Shown here piece by piece: positions 24,578-33,680 of a DNA stretch of 51,833 nt (its first letter is position 1; each line of letters opens with the position of its first letter). The DNA is from Pseudothermotoga sp. Its GTDB lineage: Bacteria > Thermotogota > Thermotogae > Thermotogales > DSM-5069. The translations under genes were made by a program, and so were the position numbers. Where the stretch lies: NCBI GenBank assembly GCA_003510135.1, contig DOKY01000001.1, positions 1 through 51,833 on the forward strand. The letters run 5' to 3'. The notes under the pieces were generated by a model. The model made no database searches and was not told the DNA's origin. It saw nothing but the letters and a program-made list of their open reading frames with translations.

Positions 24578-25818
24578 TGGTCAAGAACTACGTCCTGGAC
24601 ACCAACGTTTTGGTCCACGATCCAGAGAGCATCTACAGTTTCGAGGATAACAACATCATCATACCTCTTCCAGTTCTCGAAGAGCTCGATTCGCTCAAGA
24701 GAAGGTCCGACTCGGTGGGAAGGTCGGCAAGGCAAGTGGTGAGAGAACTGGACAAACTCAGACAGTCCGGAGATCTTTCCAAAGGCGTGCGTCTGGAAAA
24801 CGGAGGAACGCTGACGGTGATGAGCCTAACGAACCTCAGAGAAGATTTCGTCGAGTATTTTCGATCCAAGTACATAGACAACTGGATACTCGCGTATGTC
24901 GTGAGACTTAACAGAACGAGCTCGATCCCGACGATACTGGTGAGTAAGGACATAAGTCTGCGAGTGAAGGCATCGGCACTGGGCATACAGGCACAAGATT
25001 ATCTGACGGACAGATCCAATCTCGCGTTGCTTCCAGATGGCTACAGAACGTCTGAAAGAACCGTCTCGGAAGGGGAATCGCTGAACGGTCTGCTCGAGAA
25101 CGAGTATGTCAAAGGTCCAAACGGGTATTTCAAGGTCAAAGAAGGTAAGGCTGTGAGATTATCCTTAGACCTTTCAAGTACGATCTGGGGCATTCAACCT
25201 TTGAACGATGAGCAACTTTACGCCATGGATGCACTTATGGACGACAGCGTTCCTCTGGTGACACTGGTGGGGATCGCCGGCACAGGTAAGACACTCATAG
25301 CGCTCGCCTGCGCCCTTGAGAAGACAATCAACCAGAAGAAGTACAGAAGAATCATCGTCGCACGTCCTTTGATCCCCATGGGTAAAGACGTGGGCTTTTT
25401 GCCCGGCTCGCTCGAAGAGAAGCTTGAACCCTGGATGCAACCCATCATGGATAATCTGGAATTTCTCTTCGATCGCGCGGGAATGAGTCTGAAAGAGTTT
25501 CTGAGGAAAGGTATCATGGAAATAGAAGCGCTCAGCTTCATAAGAGGAAGGTCCATACCAAACCAGTTCCTGATCATAGATGAGGCTCAGAATCTGACAC
25601 CGCATGAGGTGAAAACCATTCTCACAAGAGTTGGCAACAACACAAAGGTGGTTTTGGCCGGGGATCCTTACCAGATAGATACACCTTATCTGGACAAGGA
25701 CAGTAACGGTTTAATCTACGCTGCTTCCAGGTTGATCGGAAATCCACTCGTCGCACACATCACTTTGAAGAGGGGTGTGCGATCGCTCCTTGCAAGCCTG
25801 GCCGCGGAGAAGCTTTAG
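24577..25818 (+). CDS. phoH2: PIN domain-PhoH ATPase (PhoH2 type)
   Basis: 413 residues. An N-terminal PIN nuclease domain (NYVLDTNVLVHDPESIYSF, acidic residues in the early strands) is joined to a PhoH ATPase: Walker A GIAGTGKT near 230, Walker B FLIIDEAQN near 335, and GDPYQIDTPY. Family members studied elsewhere are sequence-preferring RNA helicase-ribonucleases. ATG at 24577 shares the TGATG with the exonuclease stop; a GTG at 24562 is upstream but poorly placed. Co-transcription with a DEDDh exonuclease suggests a joint nucleic-acid turnover role. Confidence 0.92.
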   Translation: MVKNYVLDTNVLVHDPESIYSFEDNNIIIPLPVLEELDSLKRRSDSVGRSARQVVRELDKLRQSGDLSKGVRLENGGTLTVMSLTNLREDFVEYFRSKYIDNWILAYVVRLNRTSSIPTILVSKDISLRVKASALGIQAQDYLTDRSNLALLPDGYRTSERTVSEGESLNGLLENEYVKGPNGYFKVKEGKAVRLSLDLSSTIWGIQPLNDEQLYAMDALMDDSVPLVTLVGIAGTGKTLIALACALEKTINQKKYRRIIVARPLIPMGKDVGFLPGSLEEKLEPWMQPIMDNLEFLFDRAGMSLKEFLRKGIMEIEALSFIRGRSIPNQFLIIDEAQNLTPHEVKTILTRVGNNTKVVLAGDPYQIDTPYLDKDSNGLIYAASRLIGNPLVAHITLKRGVRSLLASLAAEKL

Positions 25819-25828
25819 GAGGGACGTG

Positions 25829-26593
25829 ATGGGAAACATCGTCGTAGAGGCGCAGAACCTGGTAAAAAAGTTTGGAAAGGTCTGTGCGGTTAAAGATCTG
25901 AACCTCAAGGTCTTTCAGGGTGAAATCTACGGTTTTCTCGGTCCGAACGGTGCCGGAAAGACTACAACGATCAGATTGCTCACCGGAACACTCAAACCCA
26001 CTTCCGGGACTGTTCGCGTACTCGGCATGGACATGAAGCAGGACGAGATAAAGATCAAGAGATCGATCGGCGTCGTTCCCGACGAACCACGTATGTATTC
26101 GAACCTGAAAGGCTATGAGTTCCTGAACTTCATCATCGAGATATTTGGCCTGGACAAGCGAACGATGCATGACAGGATCGAAGAGCTCTCCACAGCATTC
26201 GAGGTGAACTATCTCGATAAGTACATCGCTGACATGTCACACGGAATGAAACAGAAACTGCTTCTGATGAGCGTGTTGATGAGAAAACCTAAGGTGATCT
26301 TTCTGGATGAACCGACCGTTGGATTAGATGCCAGGTCTGCGAAGATACTGAAGTTGTTGCTCACGAAGTACGCATCGGAAGGTTGCACGATCTTCATGAC
26401 GACACACGTACTCGAGATAGCAGAAAAGATGTGCTCGCGGATAGGCATCATAGACAAAGGTTCGCTCATCGCGGAAGGCTCGATGGACGAGCTGAGGAAG
26501 CTTGTGGAAGACAACGTGGCGAGCTTGGAAGACGTGTTTCTGCGCCTGACTGCGACAGAGCAAGACATACTTCAGATCGTCGAGGAGCTCTGA
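25829..26593 (+). CDS. ABC transporter ATP-binding protein
   Basis: 254 residues from ATG 25829 after GGAGGG. Walker A GPNGAGKTTTIRLL, a degenerate ABC signature MSHGMKQK, Walker B VIFLDEPTVGLD and the H-loop TTHVLE are present. This is the exporter-type subfamily related to CcmA/NatA and works with the membrane protein encoded 3 bases downstream. Cargo cannot be read from sequence. Confidence 0.94.
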   Translation: MGNIVVEAQNLVKKFGKVCAVKDLNLKVFQGEIYGFLGPNGAGKTTTIRLLTGTLKPTSGTVRVLGMDMKQDEIKIKRSIGVVPDEPRMYSNLKGYEFLNFIIEIFGLDKRTMHDRIEELSTAFEVNYLDKYIADMSHGMKQKLLLMSVLMRKPKVIFLDEPTVGLDARSAKILKLLLTKYASEGCTIFMTTHVLEIAEKMCSRIGIIDKGSLIAEGSMDELRKLVEDNVASLEDVFLRLTATEQDILQIVEEL

Positions 26594-26596
26594 CTC

Positions 26597-28126
26597 ATGC
26601 GCCAGTTGATCGTGCTGTTGAAATACGGTCTGTGGACAAACTATCGTCAAAGACGCGGCAGGGCGCGGCGGTTGCCCGGTTTTCTCGTCATGATCGCTGC
26701 GTCTTTCATGATCGGTTTTCCGCTCGGTTCGATTTTTCTCGAAATGTTCAAGACTTTATCGTCCGTGACGATGGCTTCTCACACGCTTTCGACCCTGTTG
26801 GCCCTCCAGTGGACGTTGCTGAACGGTTTTCTCTTCCTAACCTCGTTCGTACCGAGTTTGATCAACTCGTTCTCACGAAACGAAGAAATTCAATTGTTGC
26901 TGACATTTCCTCTGAGACGCTGGACGATCGTGGTCTATCAGATGGTTCTGACGCTCTCGCTGCAATCTTTTTCTGTTGTGATGTATCTGTTCGTATTCCC
27001 CGCTTACGCTGTGGCACGTGGGAAGAACCTTTTGCTGGGCCTGCTCGTGGCCTTTCTGTTTGTGCTTCTCATGCTCTCGATCTCTGTGCTGCTCTCCTGT
27101 GTCTTTGGCTTGTTCCTGAGCAGGTCGGTCGCAAGACGGATCACGGTGGTGGGCTTGATAGCCACCGTGGTGACGTTTTTCCTCGCAACGCAGTTTCTGC
27201 CAAACTACATCCGAACCCTACTCGCACGCGATCCTGCGGTTTTATCAGCGGTACTCGTCAAGCTGATGCATCCTCTGAACGTCTTCGCGTGGCCCATCAA
27301 AGCCCTGGATGAACCAGTGTATTCTCTGCTGATGCTGGCGCTTTGCCTTCTGTTAGCCTCGCTCTCGTCACCTGTGGCCGAGAAACTGAGTTTCGAACAG
27401 ACCAGCTCTACGAGGAAGGCAAGGAACAAAGGTTTCAACGGTGGCAAAATGTTCTGGAAGGACTTCAAACTCGTGTTGAGAAGCGAACAGAGTCTGTTCA
27501 CGCTCGTCTATCCGGTCATCTTTGCCGTTCTGTTCGGGCTTTCGTTCAAATCTCCCACTCCTGCCATCGTGATCTCGCTGGTGTTGAGCGGAACATACGT
27601 TGCGTACAATTCCGCCATGCTGACCAAGCAGGAACTCGCTGTTTGGCCCTTGCCTGCAGTTCTTCCCTTGAGGGATACAGACATCCTACTGCCGAAGCTG
27701 TTCGTACCATCTTTTATGTACTGGAGCCTGTTTTCAGCACTGCTGGTGTTTTTCAAATTCTGGTTCTCCATGTCTGCCGCGGCCTTCTTGCTTGTGCCAG
27801 TGGTCTTCGTTACGTTCGTCTTTTCTTCCGCACAGGGTATGTTCTTCTACCTCCAACAGCCTTCGAAGGCTGATCCTTCCAACCCCTCCCGTGTTTTGAG
27901 CACCACAAAGGCCTTGATCGTTCAGGGATTGTTGTTGCTGACTTCGCTGGTTTACATCCTGCCAGTGCTGCCATCCCTTCAACTCGCACTGCTCGAGTTT
28001 CTCAAGGTTCAAACCATTGTTTCGTTCATCGTTTACATGGGGCCCGTGGGTTGTGCCCTGACGCTTGCCTTCTTTTCGAAAAAACTCTTTACGCGAGCGA
28101 AAGAGCTGTTTCAAAGAATCGAATAG
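26597..28126 (+). CDS. ABC exporter membrane subunit (ABC-2 like)
   Basis: 509 residues with roughly twelve hydrophobic segments and a short basic N terminus (NYRQRRGRARRLPG). It resembles large two-halved ABC-2 permeases that partner a single ATPase. The motif FSRNEEIQLLLTFPLRR (near 95) is the amphipathic coupling-helix type typical of these proteins. Starts three bases after the ATPase stop. Cargo unknown. Confidence 0.85.
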   Translation: MRQLIVLLKYGLWTNYRQRRGRARRLPGFLVMIAASFMIGFPLGSIFLEMFKTLSSVTMASHTLSTLLALQWTLLNGFLFLTSFVPSLINSFSRNEEIQLLLTFPLRRWTIVVYQMVLTLSLQSFSVVMYLFVFPAYAVARGKNLLLGLLVAFLFVLLMLSISVLLSCVFGLFLSRSVARRITVVGLIATVVTFFLATQFLPNYIRTLLARDPAVLSAVLVKLMHPLNVFAWPIKALDEPVYSLLMLALCLLLASLSSPVAEKLSFEQTSSTRKARNKGFNGGKMFWKDFKLVLRSEQSLFTLVYPVIFAVLFGLSFKSPTPAIVISLVLSGTYVAYNSAMLTKQELAVWPLPAVLPLRDTDILLPKLFVPSFMYWSLFSALLVFFKFWFSMSAAAFLLVPVVFVTFVFSSAQGMFFYLQQPSKADPSNPSRVLSTTKALIVQGLLLLTSLVYILPVLPSLQLALLEFLKVQTIVSFIVYMGPVGCALTLAFFSKKLFTRAKELFQRIE

Positions 28127-28171
28127 TTTTTGAAGCGAACTTTCTGATAGAATCTTTCCGAGGTGAATTTG

Positions 28172-29158
28172 GTGGACAAACTCGTGGAGAGCTTGGTCGA
28201 ACTGTGTTCTGTTCCAGGGGTGTCCGGGAGAGAGGAAAGCGTTCGGCAACGTCTGATCGAGAAGCTGAAGGTTCCTCACCGTGTGGACAACGTTGGGAAC
28301 CTCATCGTGGAACTCGGTGAAGGAGAAGAGGCTGTTGCGCTCATGGCGCACATGGACGAAATCGGTCTGATCGTCACGGGAGTGAACAACGACGGAACAC
28401 TGAATTTCAGAAAAATAGGAGGCTTTGACGACAGGATTCTCGCCGGCTCACACGTACAACTCGTGACAGAATCAGGAATGCTGGAAGGTGTGATCGGGCT
28501 CACACCACCACATCTTTCAAGCCAACAAACGACTGAGAATCTGAGAATAGACATCGGTTGTAGGAGTAAAGAGGAAGCCGAAGCGCTTGGTGTAAAGGTG
28601 CTGGACTACGCAGTCTTCAAAAAACACGCGAGTTTGCTGAACGGTGAATTCTTTGCGATGAGATCGCTCGACGATCGTTTCGGCTGTCTGGCGTTGCTTG
28701 AAACCCTGGAAAGAGTGAAGGATGAGAAACTGACGAAAAAGGTCTACTTCGTCTGGACGGTTCAGGAGGAGATAGGCCTTAAGGGCGCCAAAGCGTTCGT
28801 GTCGAATCACAGGGTGGACGTGTGTTACGCGATCGATTCTTTCGCGTGCTGTTCAGTCCTCACTGGAGACGTCACCCCGGGCAAAGGACCAGTGTTGAGA
28901 ATGCTCGACAACAGCGCCTTTGCGAACTACGATCTCATGAGACAGATTCTGAGCCTGGCCCAGAGGAACAACCTTCCGGTGCAGGTTGGTGTGACAGGTG
29001 GAGGCACGGATGGTTCTGTAGCGATGGAGTTCGGAGCGAAAATGGTGCCCGTAACGCTTGCAGTCAGATACCTGCACACGCCTGCGGAATACATTTCGAT
29101 CAACGATTTGAAGAACCTGATAGAGCTTCTGACTGTTCTCGTTACAGAAAGTACATAG
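28172..29158 (+). CDS. M42-family aminopeptidase
   Basis: 328 residues. Two-metal aminopeptidase of the glutamyl/deblocking (TET) type, sometimes misnamed endoglucanase. Metal and catalytic motifs: AHMDEIG, a bridging Asp in RSLDDRFG, general base and ligand in WTVQEEIGLKGA, Asp in YAIDSF and His in RYLHTPAEY. I chose GTG 28172, 8 bases after GAGG, over GTG 28163 that overlaps it. A set of large TET-forming peptidases like this is common in thermophiles; it finishes peptide breakdown in the cytoplasm. Confidence 0.93.
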   Translation: MDKLVESLVELCSVPGVSGREESVRQRLIEKLKVPHRVDNVGNLIVELGEGEEAVALMAHMDEIGLIVTGVNNDGTLNFRKIGGFDDRILAGSHVQLVTESGMLEGVIGLTPPHLSSQQTTENLRIDIGCRSKEEAEALGVKVLDYAVFKKHASLLNGEFFAMRSLDDRFGCLALLETLERVKDEKLTKKVYFVWTVQEEIGLKGAKAFVSNHRVDVCYAIDSFACCSVLTGDVTPGKGPVLRMLDNSAFANYDLMRQILSLAQRNNLPVQVGVTGGGTDGSVAMEFGAKMVPVTLAVRYLHTPAEYISINDLKNLIELLTVLVTEST

Positions 29159-29170
29159 GAGGAATGCGCC

Positions 29171-29899
29171 TTGCTGTACTTTCTCGTATTTCTTTCTGGA
29201 ATCGCATCAGGCTTTCTGAACGTTGTGGGCGGTGGTGGAAGTCTCATAACTTTGCCACTGTTGACTTTGCTGGGTATGGATCTGAGCATAGCAAACGGCA
29301 CGAACAGAATCGCCATTCTAATGCAGAACATAGCGGCGGTGCGAAGCTTTTACAAGGACAAAGTGTTGCCCGTAAAATTATCCTTGCTATGCGCCATTCC
29401 TGCGACGACAGGCTCGATCGTGGGGACTTACGTGGTGGTGAACATACCTCAGACTCTTCTAAAAAAGACTGTAGGTGTGGTGCTGCTCGTGATGGCCTTC
29501 TTCATTATTGCAAAGCCTTCCATGTGGTCCGGGAAGAAAAAAGAGCGACTGAACTTTCCGCTCATCGCTCTGGCCTTCTTTGGCATCGGCTTCTACGGTG
29601 GCTTCATTCAGGCGGGAGTTGGCTTCTTCTTCGTCTTTTTCACCGCCGTGCTGCTTGGACTCGACCTGGTCAGGAACAATGCCCTGAAGGTTTTCATAGT
29701 TCTGTTGTACACACCGTTCTCATTGCTCATATTTCTTCTTAACGGGAAGGTGCAGCCACTGGCTGGCCTCGTCCTCGGTGTGGGCAGCATGATAGGAGCG
29801 CAGCTTGGAGCGAAGTTCGCCGTTAAAAAGGGCGTCACCTGGCTCCGCTACATCTTGCTCGCAACAGTCATTGCAAGTGGTGTGAGTTATCTGACGTGA
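29171..29899 (+). CDS. TSUP-family permease (TauE/SafE type)
   Basis: 242 residues, seven to eight membrane helices. The family motif GFLNVVGGGGSLITLP at the start and its second-half counterpart GGFIQAGVGFFFV mark the TauE/SafE/TSUP fold, often linked to export of sulfite or organosulfonates or uptake of small acids. TTG start 8 bases after AGGAGG. Its last 13 bases overlap the convergent MFS gene. Confidence 0.9.
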   Translation: MLYFLVFLSGIASGFLNVVGGGGSLITLPLLTLLGMDLSIANGTNRIAILMQNIAAVRSFYKDKVLPVKLSLLCAIPATTGSIVGTYVVVNIPQTLLKKTVGVVLLVMAFFIIAKPSMWSGKKKERLNFPLIALAFFGIGFYGGFIQAGVGFFFVFFTAVLLGLDLVRNNALKVFIVLLYTPFSLLIFLLNGKVQPLAGLVLGVGSMIGAQLGAKFAVKKGVTWLRYILLATVIASGVSYLT

Positions 29900-31134
29900 G
29901 AAAGACTCTCCAGATCGAGCTGTAACGATTTAACAGTTTTTCTGGTGAGGAAGTACGCGATCATCGCGAAGGCCAGCACCCCGTACGTGTTTCTTATCCC
30001 GATCGCGTTTGCTAACAGACCGAAGAGGAAGGTACCGACAGGTGAACCTCCGGTGTTAATGAGCGCATAGATAGACATGGTCCTGCCGCGCATGTGTGAA
30101 GGCGAAAGATATTGAGTTCTTGTATTTGCCGTGTTGAAGAAGATCGTTTGTGCGGCACCGTTCACGAAAGACATAACGTACGCTGCTGGAGGATAAAGGA
30201 ACGAAACTAAGGTGCTCAATCCAATCCACAGTATGAAATGTTCCTCTTTGAATTTTACCACCGTGTCAGCTTCGAGAGAGCCTGCAAGCATGGCTCCCAC
30301 GAGCGCTCCAAGTCCCATCGATCCCATGATCAACCCATAGCCCGTGAGACCAGTCCTCACAGCACCTTTTGCGAACGCCTGCATCAGCATGCTGTAAGGC
30401 ATGCCGAAGACAGCGTAAATCGTCGAGGAAAGGAAAGTGATCAGCAGAACCCTGCTGGACGCCACGTAGCGTATGCCAGCCTTGAGATCTGCAAAGAAAT
30501 CCCTTCGAACGTGCTGCTGAACGGGTTTTTGCACTCTTATGAACATCAAAGAAACGATCAATGGCAAGAACGTCAGGGCGTTTACCACAAAGCCGAACTC
30601 CAGGCCTTTGTATTCGACGACGAACCCAGCTATGGAAGGCCCTATCATCCTTGCCAAGTTGAATATCATCGCATGCAGCGCAAGTGCGTTGGAAAGCAGG
30701 TTTCTGGGCACGATGGATCCAACGAAGCTGTTACGCGAGGGCAAATAGAAGGCCTGGGAAATTCCCATTACGACACTGAGTACAAGTAGCTGAACGGCGT
30801 TCAAAATATTTCTATAAACCAAATATGCCATGAGCGTCGCGTTGAGTGCATCCACGATTTGCGTCAAAAGCAGAACGTTTTTGGGACCAAACCAGTCTAT
30901 GATCACGCCACACGCAGGAGAAAGAATTACCGTGGGAAGTCCTTTGAGCAGGGCAATCAAACCGATAAACCCCGCTGCCTTGTTCTCTTCAAACAGGTTG
31001 ACGGCAACCCAGCCCCTGAGCGTGGTATCAATCCGGGTGCCGATCAGAGAGATACTCTGTGGTAACCAAAAAAGGAAGTAATCCCTGTTCTTAAGTGCAC
31101 GAAAAGGATTCGAATACTTCGCCATGCGAACCAT
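29887..31134 (-). CDS. MFS transporter, EntS-like
   Basis: 415 residues with twelve predicted helices. The opening FRALKNRDYFLFWLPQSISLIGT and the cytoplasmic loop WFGPKNVLLLTQ are typical of the MFS_3 (EntS-like) drug or siderophore exporter group. The ATG at 31134 has no strong ribosome site; the ATG three codons later is equally possible. It is a single gene with an operator-like palindrome upstream, so it is probably induced by its cargo. Confidence 0.88.
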   Translation of the reverse strand: MVRMAKYSNPFRALKNRDYFLFWLPQSISLIGTRIDTTLRGWVAVNLFEENKAAGFIGLIALLKGLPTVILSPACGVIIDWFGPKNVLLLTQIVDALNATLMAYLVYRNILNAVQLLVLSVVMGISQAFYLPSRNSFVGSIVPRNLLSNALALHAMIFNLARMIGPSIAGFVVEYKGLEFGFVVNALTFLPLIVSLMFIRVQKPVQQHVRRDFFADLKAGIRYVASSRVLLITFLSSTIYAVFGMPYSMLMQAFAKGAVRTGLTGYGLIMGSMGLGALVGAMLAGSLEADTVVKFKEEHFILWIGLSTLVSFLYPPAAYVMSFVNGAAQTIFFNTANTRTQYLSPSHMRGRTMSIYALINTGGSPVGTFLFGLLANAIGIRNTYGVLAFAMIAYFLTRKTVKSLQLDLESLSHVR

Positions 31135-31227
31135 TTATACACCACTCTTGTTAATTGATGCGGCACGAGAGATTGACATTTTCTTGAAAGCCAGGGGCAG
31201 ACACTGTGACAATGAGGATGCGAAACT

Positions 31228-31263
31228 GTGTGGATTAAGTTAATTCACACAATTATCGTGTGA
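31228..31263. promoter_or_regulatory. overlapping palindromes upstream of the MFS gene
   Basis: A 23-bp imperfect palindrome (31228-31250, arms GTGTGGATTAA and TTAATTCACAC, one mismatch) is followed by a TCACAC/GTGTGA inverted repeat (31245-31263) sharing the middle half-site. Three half-sites GTGTG/CACAC in a row look like a repressor site. No regulator gene is adjacent. Confidence 0.5.
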
Positions 31264-31315
31264 TGATTGTAACATAGAAGCGTCACATTCGTTTCCAACT
31301 CTACCCTTCACTTAA

Positions 31316-31344
31316 TTGATTTGGATCACGATGTGACGTATCAT
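31316..31344 (+). promoter_or_regulatory. promoter of the ffh operon
   Basis: TTGATT (31316-31321), a 17-base spacer and TATCAT (31339-31344). The start of transcription would fall about 10 bases before ATG 31362, giving a very short leader that barely holds GAGGTG. The spacer contains TCAC-GAT-GTGA. Confidence 0.65.
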
Positions 31345-31361
31345 CAGAAGAGGTGTTGCCC

Positions 31362-32663
31362 ATGTTTGAAACCCTTCAGGAGAAACTTTTAAAGATCTTC
31401 AAAACGATAACCGGACAGGGAAGACTGACAGAAAAAAACATCAACGAAGCTGTGAGGCAGGTCAAGCTGTCCCTGCTCGAGGCCGACGTTAACTACAAAG
31501 TGGTCAAAGAGTTTATTGAGAAGGTGAAGCAGAAAGCGCTGGGGGAAGAAGTTCTCAAGAGCTTCACTCCAGACCAGCAATTCATAAAGATCGTCAGAGA
31601 CGAACTCATCAACATAATGGGACGTGCCAACGCACCCCTAGAGCTAAAGCATTACCCTTCCGTGATTATGCTGGTTGGCCTTCAGGGCAGTGGAAAAACC
31701 ACGACTGCAGGCAAGCTTGCACTTCATCTGAGAAAGCAAGGTAGAAGTCCCATGCTTGTCTCCGCCGACACGTACAGACCTGCAGCCATAGAGCAACTGG
31801 AGAAACTCGGTAAGAGCATCAACATCCCTGTGTTCTCTGGAGACAGGAAGGATGCGATCCAGATAGTCAAAGGTGCCATGAAGGCTGCGCAGGAGCTTCG
31901 CTGCAACGTTCTGGTGCTTGACACCGCCGGAAGGCTTCACATCGACGACGAAATGATGAAAGAGCTTGAAGATATAAAGGCACTAACCAATCCGGACGAG
32001 ATACTCATGGTCATCGACGCGATGGTTGGACAGGACGCCGTGAACTCGGCGGTGGAATTCGACAGAAGACTCTCTCTAACAGGCTTCATCGTGACGAAGC
32101 TGGATGGTGATGCGCGCGGTGGCGTGATCCTTTCGATAAACTACGTCACTGGGAAACCCGTCAAGTTCATTGGCGTCGGAGAAAAGCTCGACGCGTTGGA
32201 GCCTTTCTATCCGGACAGGATTGCGAGCAGGATCCTGGGCATGGGTGACGTGCTGAGCTTGATAGAGAAAGCTGAAAAAGAGCTCGACAGAGAAAAGATG
32301 GAAGCAACGGCAAGAAAATTGCTTCAGGCACAGTTCACTCTGGAAGACTTTCGTGAGCAGCTCAGAGAAGTCAAAAAACTTGGGCCGCTCAGCTCGGTGT
32401 TCGAGATGTTGCCCGGTGCTCCGAAAATCGATGTGGATGCGAGCGAAAAGGAGCTTAAGAAAATTGAAGCAATCATCAACTCCATGACCCCCGAAGAGAG
32501 AAGAAATCCAAGGATCCTCAACGCCAGCAGAAAATTGAGGATCGCGAAAGGTAGTGGAACAACGGTTCAAGACGTCAACAAACTGTTGAAGTCTTACGAG
32601 CAGATGAGGGAACTCATGCAGAGGTTCAAACACGGAAAACTGAAACTGCCCTTCGGGCTCTGA
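31362..32663 (+). CDS. ffh: signal recognition particle protein Ffh
   Basis: 433 residues. GTPase that carries signal sequences of membrane proteins to FtsY. The N domain is followed by the G domain (GLQGSGKTTTAGKLA near 105, DTAGR, TKLDGDARGG), and the methionine-poor M domain with LGMGDVLSLIEKAE and MTPEERRNP. ATG 31362 follows GAGGTG; the GTG at 31353 overlaps that site. It leads an operon with ribosomal proteins, as in Thermotoga. Confidence 0.97.
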   Translation: MFETLQEKLLKIFKTITGQGRLTEKNINEAVRQVKLSLLEADVNYKVVKEFIEKVKQKALGEEVLKSFTPDQQFIKIVRDELINIMGRANAPLELKHYPSVIMLVGLQGSGKTTTAGKLALHLRKQGRSPMLVSADTYRPAAIEQLEKLGKSINIPVFSGDRKDAIQIVKGAMKAAQELRCNVLVLDTAGRLHIDDEMMKELEDIKALTNPDEILMVIDAMVGQDAVNSAVEFDRRLSLTGFIVTKLDGDARGGVILSINYVTGKPVKFIGVGEKLDALEPFYPDRIASRILGMGDVLSLIEKAEKELDREKMEATARKLLQAQFTLEDFREQLREVKKLGPLSSVFEMLPGAPKIDVDASEKELKKIEAIINSMTPEERRNPRILNASRKLRIAKGSGTTVQDVNKLLKSYEQMRELMQRFKHGKLKLPFGL

Positions 32664-32675
32664 GGAGGTGTTCGC

Positions 32676-32972
32676 GTGGTAAGGATCAGACTCACGAGGT
32701 TAGGAAAGAGGCATATGCCTTTCTACAGGATTGTTGTGGTTGACTCCAGAAAAAGGCGCGACGGAGCGTACATCGAATCGCTGGGTTATTACAACCCCCT
32801 GCGCAATCCAGCGGAGATAAAGGTCAACGTGGAAAGAGCCGTCGAGTGGATCCTGAAGGGTGCGCAACCCAGCGACACGGCAAGGGACATACTCAGTAAG
32901 GCCGGCGTGATGAAGAGGGTGCACGAGATCAAGTATGGCAAGAGAGAAGCCACAGATGAAACAGGTGCTTGA
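32676..32972 (+). CDS. rpsP: 30S ribosomal protein S16
   Basis: 98 residues. VRIRLTRLGKRHMPFYRIVV and DGAYIESLGYYNP are diagnostic. GTG start 7 bases after GAGGAGG. The ffh-rpsP-khpA-rimM-trmD-rplS order is a classic bacterial cluster. Confidence 0.97.
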   Translation: MVRIRLTRLGKRHMPFYRIVVVDSRKRRDGAYIESLGYYNPLRNPAEIKVNVERAVEWILKGAQPSDTARDILSKAGVMKRVHEIKYGKREATDETGA

Positions 32973-33180
32973 ACACATCGTCAAGGGAATAGTCAAGCAT
33001 CCTGAGGACGTCGTTGTCGTTGAGTTCGACGAAGCCAACAGTAAGGTCCTCGAGATCGTTGTGAACGAAGAAGACGTAGGCCAGGTCATAGGAAAAGACG
33101 GCAGGACCATTAAGTCGTTGAAGGTCCTGTTGTCGGCACTCTTTGATGTGGAAAATTTCACTTTGCGGGTGGTAAGGTGA
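32956..33180 (+). CDS. khpA: KH-domain RNA-binding protein KhpA
   Basis: 74 residues from ATG 32956, which fits the family length and gives the usual M-K-x-x-x-E-x-I-V-K start. An ATG at 32935 would add seven residues; neither has a strong ribosome site, and both lie inside the end of rpsP, suggesting coupled translation. The KH motif is QVIGKDGRTIKSLK. KhpA with KhpB binds RNA and affects cell division and sRNA function in Gram-positive bacteria. Confidence 0.93.
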   Translation: MKQVLEHIVKGIVKHPEDVVVVEFDEANSKVLEIVVNEEDVGQVIGKDGRTIKSLKVLLSALFDVENFTLRVVR

Positions 33181-33680
33181 GCGAGTACATCGTGATCGGC
33201 AAGATCACGCGAACTCATGGTTTATTTGGTAACGTCAAGGTTTTTCCGTTGACCAACGTGAGAGAGGTTTTCTCCAACCTCAAACAGGTGTTCATAAAGG
33301 ACGAGGCCCGCAATGGAATTTACAGAGTCACAGTTCAGAGGCTGAAAAAGGTTGGTAAAGAGTACTTGCTGAAGATCGAAGGCATAGACAGTTTGGAAAA
33401 AGCCAAGAAGATCGTAGGATTACAGCTTGCGATAAGACTGGAGGATTTGCCCAAACTCAAAACCAACGAATACTATTTCTATCAGCTGTTGAATGTGGAA
33501 GTGTACGACGTGCATGGCAGGAGATTGGGCAAAGTGGTCGACATCATAGAGACCGGTTCGAACGATGTTGCAGTGGTGAAAAGTGACAGTGCCGAGATCT
33601 TGGTACCCATGACAAAAGAGTGCGTCGTGGAATTCGAGCCTCAGAAGAAGCTTGTGGTAAGACTTCTGGAGTGGATGTGA
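33177..33680 (+). CDS. rimM: 16S rRNA processing protein RimM
   Basis: 167 residues: N-terminal beta-barrel (IGKITRTHGLFGNVKVFPLT) and C-terminal PRC barrel (YDVHGRRLGKVVDIIETGSN). It binds S19 and helps 30S head maturation. GTG start overlapping the khpA stop (GTGA), and its own stop overlaps trmD (TGATG). Confidence 0.96.
   Translation: MSEYIVIGKITRTHGLFGNVKVFPLTNVREVFSNLKQVFIKDEARNGIYRVTVQRLKKVGKEYLLKIEGIDSLEKAKKIVGLQLAIRLEDLPKLKTNEYYFYQLLNVEVYDVHGRRLGKVVDIIETGSNDVAVVKSDSAEILVPMTKECVVEFEPQKKLVVRLLEWM

Noticed and set aside
26383..27312. Arg/Asp-rich frame of about 300 codons overlapping the ABC genes
   Set aside because: It is the +1 shifted reading of the exporter genes; extreme composition and no motifs.
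31135..31361. Possible SRP RNA or riboswitch next to ffh
   Set aside because: No conserved core was found; the gap is explained by an operator-like palindrome and the ffh promoter.
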